Of a stretch of DNA of 64,000 nt, positions 41,495 through 50,263 are shown piece by piece. Source of the DNA: Candidatus Binatia bacterium (GTDB lineage Bacteria > Vulcanimicrobiota > Vulcanimicrobiia > Vulcanimicrobiales > Vulcanimicrobiaceae). The stretch is taken from assembly GCA_035544215.1 (NCBI GenBank), contig DATKHY010000007.1, positions 62,001 through 126,000 of the forward strand. The letters are read 5' to 3'. The position numbers were made by a program, and so were the translations under genes. The notes under the pieces were generated by a model that worked only from the letters and a program-made list of their open reading frames with translations, did not search any database and was not told the DNA's origin. Within the stretch, counting starts at the first letter, position 1. Each line of letters begins with the position of its first letter.

Positions 41495-43657
41495 TTAGAT
41501 TTTTTCGAGCGGAGCGTACTTGAGCATCAGCATCTTCTGACCGACGTTGGGGAAATCGATCGTCACGAGGCCGTCGCCGCCGGCGCCAACGATGCTCTCG
41601 ATCCGCCCTTCCCCCCACTTCGGATGGCGCACGCGATCGCCGTCCTTCAGGCCGAGATGGACGCCCGCCCCCGCGGACTCGTGAATCGCGACCTCGCGCC
41701 AGCGGCCGCCGGCCGGACGCGGCAACGGCACGCTGTCGCTCTCGAGCACCTCTAGGCCCGGAATCTCCTCCAAGAACCGCGATTTCGGGTAGGCGTAGGT
41801 GTTGCCGAACAGCGCGCGGCGCGACGCATACGTGAGAAAGAGCCGATCGATCGCGCGCGTGATGCCGACGTACGCGAGCCGCCGCTCTTCCTCCAGCTCG
41901 CCGGTGTCCGTCAGCGCGCGGCTGTGCGGGAATATTCCCTCCTCCAGCCCCGTCAAGAACACGCTCGGAAACTCCAGCCCCTTGGCGCTGTGCAGCGTCA
42001 TCAGCGTCACGTACGAGGCGTCTTCGACGAGCGCGTCGAGATCGCTGACCAGCGCGATGTTGCCGAGGAATCCCGCAAGCGACGCATCGTCCGCGGCGGC
42101 CTCGTATTCGCGAGCCACGCCGACGAGTTCGGCCAGGTTCTCGAGGCGCGAGCGCGCGTCGTGCGTGTCCTCGCTCTGCAGCTCGCGCACGTATCCTGAG
42201 TGCTCCATCACGGCGACCAGCAGATCGGCGACGCCGATCCCGTCCGCGCTCTTGCGCAGATCCAAGACGAGGTCCGCGAACCGCTCCAGCTCCTTGAGCT
42301 TCTTGGGCACTGCGGAGCGCAGCAATTCGGTGTTGAAGACCGCCTCGCCGACCGAGACGCGCGCCGCGTTGGCGGCCTGCACCAGCGCCGCGAGCGTCTG
42401 CTGCCCGATCCCGCGCCGCGGGACGTTGACGATGCGCTTGAACGCGAGCGCGTCGGACGAGTTGACGATGTAGCGGAGGTACGCGATGATGTCTTTGATC
42501 TCGGTGCGCGCGTAGAATCCGACTCCGCCCACGACCCGGTAGGGAATTCCCTCAGCCAGGAGCGCCTCTTCGTACACGCGTGACTGCGCGTTGGTGCGGT
42601 AGAGCACGACGAAGTCGCGATACGCCGCGCCGTCGCGAACGAGGCTCTTGACCTTCTCGACGACGTACCGCGCCTCGTCGCGTTCGGTCGCCGCCGGGTA
42701 GAGGGTGATCGGCTCGCCCTCTTCGCGTGCGGTGAACAGCTTTTTGGGCGCCCGCGAGCGATTGTTCGCCACGAGCGTGTTCGCAGCGTCCAGGATGCGC
42801 CCGGTGCTTCGGTAGTTCTCTTCGAGCTTGAACGTCTTCGCGCCGGGAAAATCTTCCTCGAAGCGCAGGATCATACGATAGTCGCTGCCGCGCCACGAAT
42901 AGATCGACTGATCGTCGTCGCCGACGACGGTGACGTTGCCGTTATACGCCGCGAGCAGCGCGATCAGACGGTACTGTGCGGCGTTGACGTCTTGGTACTC
43001 GTCGACCAAGACGTACTCGAATTTGTGCTGGTACTTCTCGCGCGTCGCGGCGTCGCGCTCGAGGAGATCGATCGTGCGAACGATCAAGTCGTCGAAGTCG
43101 AGCGAGTTCGACTCGTTCAGCCGGCGCTGATACTCGGCGTAGACGTTCGCGATGCGCTCGCCGATGAAAGAGGTCTGGCTCTGAGCGTACTGCTCCGGCC
43201 ACATCAACGCGTTCTTGGCCTTGTCGATTTCGGCGAGACACGCGCTCGCTGAGAGCTGACGCTCGTCGTAGTCGAGATCGTCGAGAATCTCCTTGACCAG
43301 CTGGCGCTGGTCCGACTCGTCGATCACGGCGAAGCTGGGACCGATGCCGATGCGTTGGCCGTCGCGGCGCAGAATACGAACGCACATCGCGTGGAACGTG
43401 CCGACCCAAACGTCGCGCGCTATCGCGCCGACCATGCCGTGTAGCCGCGACTTCATCTCGCCCGCGGCCTTGTTCGTAAACGTTACGGCGAGGATTCGAT
43501 CGGGAGCGATTCGCAGTTCGCGCAGAAGGTACGCAATGCGGTGCGTCAAAACGCGCGTTTTGCCGCTGCCGGCTCCGGCAAAGATCAAGACCGCGCCATC
43601 GCTATGCCGAACGGCGGCAGATTGCACGTCGTTGAGTACTTCGGTTTCCAGGAGCAT
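41495..43657 (-). CDS. pcrA: UvrD/PcrA-type superfamily 1A DNA helicase
   Basis: A 720-residue 3'-5' helicase. It has the Q motif NDVQSAAVRHSDG, Walker A FAGAGSGKTRVL, Walker B VLVDEYQDVNAAQ, motif III VGDDDQSIYSWRG, and VTLMTLHSAKGLEF. The last about 60 residues are the Tudor-like tail (GDRVRHPKWGEGRIESI) that binds RNA polymerase in PcrA. Roles in repair, plasmid replication and transcription conflict are expected. Confidence 0.95.
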   Translation of the reverse strand: MLLETEVLNDVQSAAVRHSDGAVLIFAGAGSGKTRVLTHRIAYLLRELRIAPDRILAVTFTNKAAGEMKSRLHGMVGAIARDVWVGTFHAMCVRILRRDGQRIGIGPSFAVIDESDQRQLVKEILDDLDYDERQLSASACLAEIDKAKNALMWPEQYAQSQTSFIGERIANVYAEYQRRLNESNSLDFDDLIVRTIDLLERDAATREKYQHKFEYVLVDEYQDVNAAQYRLIALLAAYNGNVTVVGDDDQSIYSWRGSDYRMILRFEEDFPGAKTFKLEENYRSTGRILDAANTLVANNRSRAPKKLFTAREEGEPITLYPAATERDEARYVVEKVKSLVRDGAAYRDFVVLYRTNAQSRVYEEALLAEGIPYRVVGGVGFYARTEIKDIIAYLRYIVNSSDALAFKRIVNVPRRGIGQQTLAALVQAANAARVSVGEAVFNTELLRSAVPKKLKELERFADLVLDLRKSADGIGVADLLVAVMEHSGYVRELQSEDTHDARSRLENLAELVGVAREYEAAADDASLAGFLGNIALVSDLDALVEDASYVTLMTLHSAKGLEFPSVFLTGLEEGIFPHSRALTDTGELEEERRLAYVGITRAIDRLFLTYASRRALFGNTYAYPKSRFLEEIPGLEVLESDSVPLPRPAGGRWREVAIHESAGAGVHLGLKDGDRVRHPKWGEGRIESIVGAGGDGLVTIDFPNVGQKMLMLKYAPLEKI

Positions 43658-43724
43658 TTATCGCGATTCGACGGAGGGCCGGTGATCGCCTTGTATCAGC
43701 GTGCAAATGCGACGTTTGCCGCAA

Positions 43725-44711
43725 TCAACGCACGGCACGAAGTACCTGAGCCCGCCGCTGCGCCATCGCGCAGGAGGCAGCCAAAAACGCCAGCGTGGAT
43801 TCGGCTCCTTCGTTATAATTGACCACGCTCTCGCCGAGACCGTCATAGCATCCGCCGCCATGCGCCATGGGGATGCCGCGCGAGTTCTTGCCGTGGTACC
43901 ACTCCAACGCAAGCTCGGCCGTCGCAAAATGGGCGGCATCACCGGTCGCGTCGAAGGCGGCCAGCTCCGCGTCGACCATCGCGTACGCCTCGAGCGGCTG
44001 TTGCGCGTAGCGCGCGCGCTGCTCCCCGCGCCGGTACCAGCCGTCGTTGCCGATCGGAACGTGGACCCCGTTCTCAATCGTGACGCCCTCATAGAACTTC
44101 AGCGTGGCGAGGCCGACTTCGGTGTAGCGCGCATCACGGAGCCCCTGCCCGGCGCGCAGCAGGGCCTCGGGCAGCCGCGCGTTGTCGTACGTCAGGATGT
44201 CTTCGAACCACGGCCACTCGGGATCCGCGGTCGCGTCGTACGCCGCCAACATCTCGCCGGACAGGTAGCGGAGTGCCGCCGCGTATTTCGGCTCGGGCGC
44301 GGCCGCGTAGGCGTGCGCGAATCCGAGCGCCGCGTACGCCCTGGAGCGGATGTACTCGAGCGACTCGAGAGAGGGCAGCGCGCGGGCGAGCAGCGTCTCG
44401 CAGACCCGCCGCCAGGACTCGGATGGCACGTTCGCGACCCCGTAGCCGAGCGCCCAGATCGCGCGTCCGCAGCTATCGTGGGTTCCGATCTCATCCGTCC
44501 AGTTGCGGTCGTACGCCATGAAGTTGTGGAAGCGTCCGTCGTCGAGCTGAGCGTGCTGCAGGAACGACAGGTAGGTCGATGCCAGGCGCAGGCTCACGCG
44601 CTCGGATGGAGCGAGCCGCGAGTGCGCGAGCGCGACCATGAAGGCGCGCGCGACATCGTCGGTGCAATAGCCGAACTTCCGATTCGGCACGGTCTCGAGC
44701 GCGTGTTGCAT
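43725..44711 (-). CDS. Six-hairpin glycosidase-like protein associated with GT4
   Basis: A 328-residue helical protein from the ATG at 44711. Recurrent paired helices with LGFAHAYAAAPEPKYAAAL, FEDILTYDNARLPEALLRAG and WYHGKNSRGIPMAH suggest an alpha/alpha six-hairpin toroid. Related proteins occur beside, or fused to, GT4 glycosyltransferases. In-frame codons upstream (LDHLVVLSDDVG) look conserved but have no ATG, GTG or TTG; a CTG at 44783 overlapping the GT4 stop is the only start, giving 352 residues. Whether it cleaves glycans is unknown. Confidence 0.75.
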   Translation of the reverse strand: MQHALETVPNRKFGYCTDDVARAFMVALAHSRLAPSERVSLRLASTYLSFLQHAQLDDGRFHNFMAYDRNWTDEIGTHDSCGRAIWALGYGVANVPSESWRRVCETLLARALPSLESLEYIRSRAYAALGFAHAYAAAPEPKYAAALRYLSGEMLAAYDATADPEWPWFEDILTYDNARLPEALLRAGQGLRDARYTEVGLATLKFYEGVTIENGVHVPIGNDGWYRRGEQRARYAQQPLEAYAMVDAELAAFDATGDAAHFATAELALEWYHGKNSRGIPMAHGGGCYDGLGESVVNYNEGAESTLAFLAASCAMAQRRAQVLRAVR

Positions 44712-44775
44712 GACACCGACGTCGTCCGAGAGGACGACGAGATGGTCGAGCGGCGGCGCGGCGTTCGGTTTCGTC

Positions 44776-45948
44776 TTACGCAGACGTCACCAGCTCGAGG
44801 GGATCGCGCGGACAGAGCTCCGTGAAGAGCTGGCCGTACTCGGCGGCGACGTGCGGCCACGTCATCTGCCGGCCGAAGCGATACGCGCGCCGTTCGGTGG
44901 CGCGCCGCAGCGCCGGATCGTCGAGCAGCATGTTCAGCCGCAGAGCGATCGAGTCGGCGTCGCGGAAGTCGCACAGAAAGCCGCGGTTATGATCCAAGAG
45001 CTCCTGTGCGTAGAGATACGGCGTCGAGACGATAGCCTTCCCGCATCCGACAGCGTAGGCCAGCGTGCCGCTGACGATTTGCGCCGGGTTCAGATACGGC
45101 GTGAGGTAGATGTCGGTCGCCGCGAGATAGCTGACGACCTCGTCGAAATCGAGATACTTGTCGACGAGCTGGACGTTGTATTGCAGCCCGTACTCGCGCA
45201 CCATAGCGGTCAGAGATTCGCGGTAGGACTCGCCTTCCTGGCGGCGCACGACGGGATGCGTCTCGCCGAGGATGAGATACAGCGTCTCGGGGTGGCGCCG
45301 CACTACGGAGCGCATGGCCTCGATCGCGTACTCGAGACCTTTGCCGCGGCTGATCAGCCCGAAGGTCGAGATCACCGTGCGCTGGCCGATGCCGAAAGTG
45401 GCCTTCGCGAAGTGCGTGTCTTGGAACGGCACGTCCGGTACGCCGTGATGAATAGTCTGCAGGCGCTGCGGGTCGATGCCGTAGATGCCCTCGAGCAGCC
45501 CGCGTCCCGTCTCGGAGAGCGCGACGACGCGTGTCGAGTATTTGCAGAGCTCGCGCGTCACGCGCAGATAGGATACGTCCGGATCGGGCAGGACGGTATG
45601 CAGCGTCAACACGACGGGCTTCTCGAGGAGACGAATGAAGTCGACGAGCCACTCGCCGCGTTCGCCGCCGAAGAGCCCATACTCGTGCTGGATGTTGACG
45701 AGCTCGACCGGATTGCGGTTGACGAAGTCAGCCGCGGTCGCATAGCTTCCGCGGTCCTGCTCCGCGATGCGCGCGACGACTTCGGGCGGGTAGCGCCGCA
45801 CCTCCGCGCCGGGCTCGTCGAGCGCGATCACGGGAGCTTTCAAATGGAATGCCCGGTCGTACGCGTCGACCATATCCTTAGTAAAGGTCGCGATTCCACA
45901 TTCTCGGGGAGGGTATGACCCCAAGAACAAAGCGCGCGGCGGTAGCAT
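44776..45948 (-). CDS. GT4-family glycosyltransferase
   Basis: A 390-residue GT-B enzyme. N-terminal FLGSYPPRECGIATFTKD is the acceptor-side Rossmann start. The donor half has STFGLISRGKGLEYAIEAM, YLILGETHPVV and the E-x7-E type region LNPAQIVSGTLAYAVGCGKAIVS. ATG at 45948 begins MLPPRALFLGS. It transfers an activated sugar, likely mannose or glucose from the adjacent pyrophosphorylase product. Confidence 0.9.
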   Translation of the reverse strand: MLPPRALFLGSYPPRECGIATFTKDMVDAYDRAFHLKAPVIALDEPGAEVRRYPPEVVARIAEQDRGSYATAADFVNRNPVELVNIQHEYGLFGGERGEWLVDFIRLLEKPVVLTLHTVLPDPDVSYLRVTRELCKYSTRVVALSETGRGLLEGIYGIDPQRLQTIHHGVPDVPFQDTHFAKATFGIGQRTVISTFGLISRGKGLEYAIEAMRSVVRRHPETLYLILGETHPVVRRQEGESYRESLTAMVREYGLQYNVQLVDKYLDFDEVVSYLAATDIYLTPYLNPAQIVSGTLAYAVGCGKAIVSTPYLYAQELLDHNRGFLCDFRDADSIALRLNMLLDDPALRRATERRAYRFGRQMTWPHVAAEYGQLFTELCPRDPLELVTSA

Positions 45949-46024
45949 GTGTGCGGGTGACTCCTCCACTTCAGGACCACAGTTTACCCGGGCCCAGATG
46001 CGGGATAAACCGAATGCTCCCTCG

Positions 46025-47110
46025 CTAGCCTGGTATCCTCTCGGGCGGCGAGCCGAGGCGAGTCCCGGGTTCCAAGACGGTCCCGGGTTCGACCGTGACG
46101 TCGTGACCGATCACGCTGCCGCGCGCGATGCGCGCGTTGGCGCCGATCGTGACGCCGCTGGCGAGGATCGCTTCTTCTATAATGGCGCCTGCGCCGACGC
46201 TAACGTGTTCCCACAGTACGGACTCGCGCACCGTGGCGGACGCCCCGATGCTGCAGCCGCGGCCCAGAACGACGTTGGGACCGATGGTAGCACTTGCGTC
46301 GACGACGACGTCGGCCCCGGCGTAGATCGGGGGCACGACACCCGGGTGTCCGCCTAATGCATCCTTGCCGTCGCCGTTGATGCCCGGCTCCATGGCCAGC
46401 GGCATCGCGCCGCTGAGCACGTCGCGGTGGGCGGCGAGATATTGCTCGGGGCGGCCGAGGTCCAGCCAGTAATCGGCCGTCGTGTATGCGTAGAGGGCCT
46501 TGCCTGCTGCGATCGCCTGCGGAAACGTCTCGCGCTCGATCGACACGGCGCGACCGGCCGGGATCAGATCGAGAATGTCGCGCTCGAGCAAATACGTGCC
46601 CGCGTTGATCTCGTTCGTCGGCTCGGTCCCCTTCGGCGGCTTCTCGACGAATGCACCGATGCGGCCCGTCTCGTCGTGCACGACGCAGCCAAAGGGCGAT
46701 GGATCCTCGACGCGGATGAGGTGGAGCACCCCGATGCCGCCCCTCTCGCGGTGATACTCGCGCATGGCGCGCAGATCGAGGCTCGTGAGAATGTCGCCAT
46801 TGAGTACGAAGAACGGGCCCGTGATGTAACGCTCGACGTTCTTGATCGCCCCGGCCGTTCCGAGCGGCGTCTCCTCGATCGCATACGTAATCTTCATCCC
46901 GAGCTTCGAGCCGTCGCCGAAATAATCCACGATGGCCTTCGGCATATAGCCGGCCGCGAGAATCACGTCGCGGATCTCCGCGGCATACAGGCGCTCCATC
47001 GTGCGCGCCAGGAACGGCACGTTCATGATCGGTACCATCGGCTTGGGCGTACCGTACGTGAGCGGACGCAACCTCGTTCCCTCGCCGCCAACCAAAATAA
47101 CCGCCTGCAT
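46025..47110 (-). CDS. Sugar nucleotidyltransferase with beta-helix tail (mannose-1-phosphate guanylyltransferase-like)
   Basis: A 361-residue enzyme. Motif I is AVILVGGEGTRLRPLTYGTPKPMVPI (quoted here as its ends AVILVGGEGTRLRPL and KPMVPI). The catalytic region FFVLNGDILT holds the metal aspartate, and EKPPKGTEPTNEINAGTYL is the family loop. Hexapeptide repeats (IGASATVRESVLWEHVSVG) make up the last 90 residues. It is a paralogue of the protein at 35889-36905 and the first gene of the minus-strand glycan run. Confidence 0.9.
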   Translation of the reverse strand: MQAVILVGGEGTRLRPLTYGTPKPMVPIMNVPFLARTMERLYAAEIRDVILAAGYMPKAIVDYFGDGSKLGMKITYAIEETPLGTAGAIKNVERYITGPFFVLNGDILTSLDLRAMREYHRERGGIGVLHLIRVEDPSPFGCVVHDETGRIGAFVEKPPKGTEPTNEINAGTYLLERDILDLIPAGRAVSIERETFPQAIAAGKALYAYTTADYWLDLGRPEQYLAAHRDVLSGAMPLAMEPGINGDGKDALGGHPGVVPPIYAGADVVVDASATIGPNVVLGRGCSIGASATVRESVLWEHVSVGAGAIIEEAILASGVTIGANARIARGSVIGHDVTVEPGTVLEPGTRLGSPPERIPG

Positions 47111-47175
47111 ATGAGGATTATTTCGACCGAGCCGAATGCCACCCTGTTGGCACGCGCGTTAAATAACATCGTGGC

Positions 47176-47766
47176 ATGCCACGCTTATTATACGATTGGA
47201 CCGCCGTACAGGCGTATCATGACGAGGGTCACGGTTTTGTCGAATGCTCTCGCCGTTTCGGATTTACTCATTTCGCTTGGATCAAAGCGATCAAACGCGG
47301 CGCATTGCGTGTCGCTCCCAGTCGATTCAGCGACCGCCGCCGCAAATACGACTGGACTGAAGTGCAGGCCTACTATGACGCCGGGCACGGTTTTCGCGCA
47401 ACTGCGGCGCACTTCGGCTTTTGCTCAGCCTCGTGGTCGAAAGCTGTACAGCGCGGCAAAATCGTCCCACGTGTGTTCGGCATGTCGATCGCCGAGCTGT
47501 TGGCGAATCCAAAGCGTAACCGCACGCACCTTAAGCTAAGACTGATAAAGACGCGCCTGCTTGAGAGTCGCTGTCAGACGTGCGGGATCAGCGAATGGCG
47601 CGGGCAGCCGCTAAGCCTACACCTAGACCACAATTAACGGCGCAAGGAACGACAATCGGCTCGAGAACCTGCGGATGCTCTGCCCCAATGCCACAGCCAG
47701 ACACCCACTTATAGCGGCCGGAACATCAAACCGCAGCCCTTGCAAGAGCGTGCGCCGGTCGTGTAG
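47176..47766 (+). pseudogene. HNH endonuclease gene with two offset single-base indels
   Basis: Residues 1-153 from ATG 47176 hold two similar 40-residue repeats (YDWTAVQAYHDEGHGF / YDWTEVQAYYDAGHGF) and a CQTCG zinc pair, ending LHLDHN at a TAA. Removing one T after CACAAT gives NGARNDNRLENLRMLCPN. Restoring one T after CCCAAT then gives CHSQTPTYSGRN and a stop at 47766. The recovered DHN and the two CxxC pairs are the HNH hallmark. The two indels, about 50 bp apart, cancel each other in frame. Confidence 0.75.
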
Positions 47767-47786
47767 TATAGACCGTCGCGACACCT

Positions 47787-47862
47787 TCCCGGGTAGTTCA
47801 GCTGGAAGAACGGCGGCCTCTGAAGCCGCATGTCGGTGGTTCGAGCCCATCCCCGGGAGCCA
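47787..47862 (+). tRNA. tRNA-Gln(CTG)
   Basis: The acceptor TCCCGGG pairs with CCCGGGA. The D-arm is AGCTGGA, and the anticodon loop CTCTGAA reads CTG. The T-arm GGTGG-TTCGAGC-CCATC is intact. A 3' CCA is encoded at 47860-47862. Confidence 0.95.
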
Positions 47863-47863
47863 G

Positions 47864-47939
47864 GGCCCCATCATCTAGAGGCCTAGGATGCCGCCCTCTC
47901 ACGGCGGTAACGCGGGTTCGAATCCCGCTGGGGCTACCA
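47864..47939 (+). tRNA. tRNA-Glu(CTC)
   Basis: The acceptor GGCCCCA pairs with TGGGGCT with one G-T pair. The anticodon loop CTCTCAC reads CTC, and the T-arm contains GTTCGAATCCCGC. The encoded CCA is at 47937-47939. It starts 1 bp after tRNA-Gln. Its last 20 bases are repeated at 52731 and 59269. Confidence 0.95.
47916..47935 (+). repeat. att-like core, copy 1 (3' end of tRNA-Glu)
   Basis: GTTCGAATCCCGCTGGGGCT is the T-loop and acceptor of tRNA-Glu. It is identical at 52731-52750 and 59269-59288. An integrase remnant begins 97 bp beyond this copy. Confidence 0.85.
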
Positions 47940-48031
47940 CAAAAATCCCATATCCTATCAAGGTTTTTGCGCGCGCCGCCAAGTTTCGTCTAATTAATGT
48001 CTAACTGACGGTTCGCATTGCGTTTTTTGCC

Positions 48032-48720
48032 TTAACTCACCATCCTATCGAAGGCCTCCGCTGCGGCCAGATCCCGCTCCCGATAGACCGTGATATAGCG
48101 GTCGACCGTGATTGAGATCGTGCTGTGACCGAGACGCTGACTGATGACCTCGATCGGCACCCCGGATTTGGCCAGCAGCGAAGCATGGGTGTCGCGCAGG
48201 TCGTGCAGGGTGATCCGTGTGACCCTCGCCCGCTTGACCAAATCGCCAAACGCCTCGGCGAAGTTCCATGGCGGGATCGGGTAGCCGTCGGGCCTTGCGA
48301 AGACGAGATCTTCGTCATGGTAGGACTTGCGGAACGCGAGCTTCTCTGCCGCCTGAGCCGCCCTATGGGAATGCAGAATCGCGACGAGCTTCTGCGAAAG
48401 GCAGATCGTGCGCGGCTTCCCGCTCTTTGGCTCCTTGAACGAGAGCTGCCCGCGCGGGCGTCCGTGAGCGAGCGCGCGATCGTGGCGGTGGCGTCATTGA
48501 GATCGACGTCGCGCCAACGGACCGCCAGGATTTCTCCGCGCCGCGTACCGGTGAACGCAGCAAAAGCGACGGCCGGACAGAACGCGGGATAGGCTGAAAG
48601 ATAGCCGCGCTTGCGCGAGCGTTGCGTGGGACACCGAGCCTCCTTTAGTAACCGGCTCAGTTCGGCTTCGGATAGCACTGCTGACGCCGGCTTCCGCAGC
48701 CGTGGCAGATCGTCCGCGTC
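48032..48720 (-). pseudogene. Tyrosine recombinase (integrase), truncated and frameshifted
   Basis: The catalytic half of a phage-type integrase, read toward the tRNA. LSEAELSRLLKEA and AFAAFTGTRRGEILAVRW carry the first catalytic Arg. An extra GC in a GCGCG run after about residue 70 shifts frame. The other frame has FKEPKSGKPRTICLSQKL, then LHDLRDTHASLLAKSG (HxxR), LGHSTISITVDRYI and the stop. The N-terminal arm-binding half is missing beyond about 48720. It must have driven insertion at tRNA-Glu but cannot be active. Confidence 0.85.
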
Positions 48721-49040
48721 AAGTAGCAGCTGTGATCGACCGGCGCGGCATCGGCACGCTTCTGGTTCAGTGGAAGGGCGGATCGGCGTATCTCATCCGC
48801 GACGGGACGGCGCGGAGAATCGAGCGCGGCCGCCCGTTCGTGTCCGCCACGCTGACCGTTACGAAACTCTCCGCGCAGGGCGACCGCTTCGACTTCAACA
48901 TGTGGTGCGGCCGCGGAGCCGACCTACGAGGTCACCGTGAACGGCCGGCGCACGGACCGGCGGATGTACTCAGCTGACAATCCCGACCGCCCGCCGCCCG
49001 GAAGCCGCATCCCAAAGTGCGCTACACCATCGTTGTGAGC
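48721..49040. other. Stretch without a clear gene (possible phage-like remnant)
   Basis: Beyond the broken integrase, a plus-strand frame (about 48744-48977) has a beta-rich peptide, LLVQWKGGSAYLIRDG and FVSATLTVTKLSAQGDRFDF, that loses frame near 48910. It could be the remnant of a small protein. No family is recognised, and the rest shows no usable signal. Confidence 0.25.
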
Positions 49041-49255
49041 TTAGGATGACGAAGCGTCGTCGTCCGAGGTCGCGTCCGATGTTGCATCAGACGATGCGTC
49101 GGCCGTAACGTCCGGCGACGCGTCGGCAGTTTCGCCGCTCGGCGAACCGTCTTTCCGGCCTCGACCATCTGGGAGATGGTCTGCGCGACGTCGGCTAGGC
49201 TGGCGCCGTCGAGCGCCTGCGAGGCCCACTGCGTGTCGGTAAACGTGACTGCCAC
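49041..49255 (-). pseudogene. Small Ser/Asp-tailed protein gene, frameshifted
   Basis: From GTG at 49255, 4 bp after the stop of the next gene, one frame reads VTFTDTQWASQALDG, LADVAQTISQMVEAGK. A one-base shift near 49150 then gives GETADASPDVTADASSDA and a Ser/Asp-rich end SDDDASSS with a stop at 49041. This tail matches the Ser/Asp tail of the upstream neighbour, so the shifted frame is the likely original. The role is unknown. Confidence 0.45.
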
Positions 49256-49259
49256 AGCG

Positions 49260-49940
49260 TTAGTTCGACGAGTCGCTCGACGAGTCGCTCGACGAATCGC
49301 TCGACGAGGCGCTGCCGACACCTGACAGATCGGTGTCTTGAGTGCTGGGCGTGAGGATCCCGCCCTCGTTCGCGTCGAGCGACGTTACCGGCTCGAAGCC
49401 GGCCTTAACGAATTTATCGACCAGGTCGGCCATTTGCACGTTCTGATCGCCGGCGTTCTTCCATTGTCGCAACACCCACTCGCGGGTGTAGACCAGCGTG
49501 GGCGTCGTCACACCGTTGAGCCGCAGCGCGCCGGTGTCGTCGATCGGGTAGATCACGCCCCCGGACTTGAGGTACGCGTCTGCTGGGAGCTTCAGGTCGA
49601 GGTCGATGAGGCCGAACGCCACCGAGATCGAGGATCCGCCGGCATATTGCACGACGAGGCTCTCGTTGTCGAGCGTCTCCTCGAACGGGCTGTAGTCGGC
49701 GAGGTAGCATTTGACGATGTTATCGTCGACGTACGACGCCTTGAACTCGTCGTCGTCGATGTTACGGCAGTTCTTAGCATCGTCGTCCAAAAGATAGTAG
49801 GTGGGCGCGTTGACGGACGGTTGGGTGAGATTCGATCCGCCATGCGGATCGAATCCGAGCGCCTTGATCTCGTCGTCGGTGACGATGTGTGCTTGAACGG
49901 TGGTCGGGCTCGGTGTTGAGGTGCTGGCGGAATCGGACAT
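49260..49940 (-). CDS. Unknown protein with repetitive Ser/Asp C-terminal tail
   Basis: A 226-residue soluble protein with no signal peptide. The middle (YYLLDDDAKNCRNIDDDEF, LIDLDLKLPADAYL) is beta-rich. The last 15 residues are SSSDSSSDSSSDSSN. The tail is coded by a 12-base tandem repeat (GAGTCGCTCGAC) at about 49265-49312. It comes from the tRNA-linked element and matches no family I know. Confidence 0.6.
   Translation of the reverse strand: MSDSASTSTPSPTTVQAHIVTDDEIKALGFDPHGGSNLTQPSVNAPTYYLLDDDAKNCRNIDDDEFKASYVDDNIVKCYLADYSPFEETLDNESLVVQYAGGSSISVAFGLIDLDLKLPADAYLKSGGVIYPIDDTGALRLNGVTTPTLVYTREWVLRQWKNAGDQNVQMADLVDKFVKAGFEPVTSLDANEGGILTPSTQDTDLSGVGSASSSDSSSDSSSDSSN
49265..49312. repeat. 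12-bp tandem repeat coding the Ser/Asp tail
   Basis: About four units of GAGTCGCTCGAC with single-base changes, in frame with the 226-residue gene. Length variation would lengthen or shorten the tail by four residues a step. Confidence 0.7.
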
Positions 49941-50035
49941 GGTGCTCTCCTTACTGTGGCACTCGAAATCGAGCGAAGGGACGCGGGGCAGGCGCGCTTC
50001 AGGGCGCGCCCCGCCACGTCCTCCCGTCGGCGAAC

Positions 50036-50262
50036 TCAGCCGCGATAGGCTGCTCGCAGCGCGTTGATGTCGAGCTTCTCCATGCCCATCATCGCCTTCA
50101 TCACACGCGCCGACTTTTCCGGATCGTCGCCGCCGAACAGGTCGGTGAGGCCTGGGGCACGATCTGCCAGGTTACGCCGAACTTGTCGTGGGTCGAAGCG
50201 TCGTCGTGAGAAGCAACGTACCTGGCTTCGTCGAGGTCGAGCTGCCCTCAAACGGGCTGGAG
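50036..50262 (-). pseudogene. VOC/PhnB-like protein, 3' fragment cut by an IS
   Basis: The C-terminal end of a PhnB-type glyoxalase-fold protein: HDKFGVTWQIVPQA in one frame, then TDLFGGDDPEKSARVMKAM and MGMEKLDINAL in another, to a stop at 50036. A single-base shift lies between. The 5' part is missing beyond 50263, where an IS3-family end begins. Confidence 0.65.
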
Positions 50263-50263
50263 C

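Noticed and set aside
47800-47880. Reading the tRNA pair as part of a protein frame
   Set aside because: Cloverleaf arms and encoded CCA ends are exact; the overlapping frames are chance.
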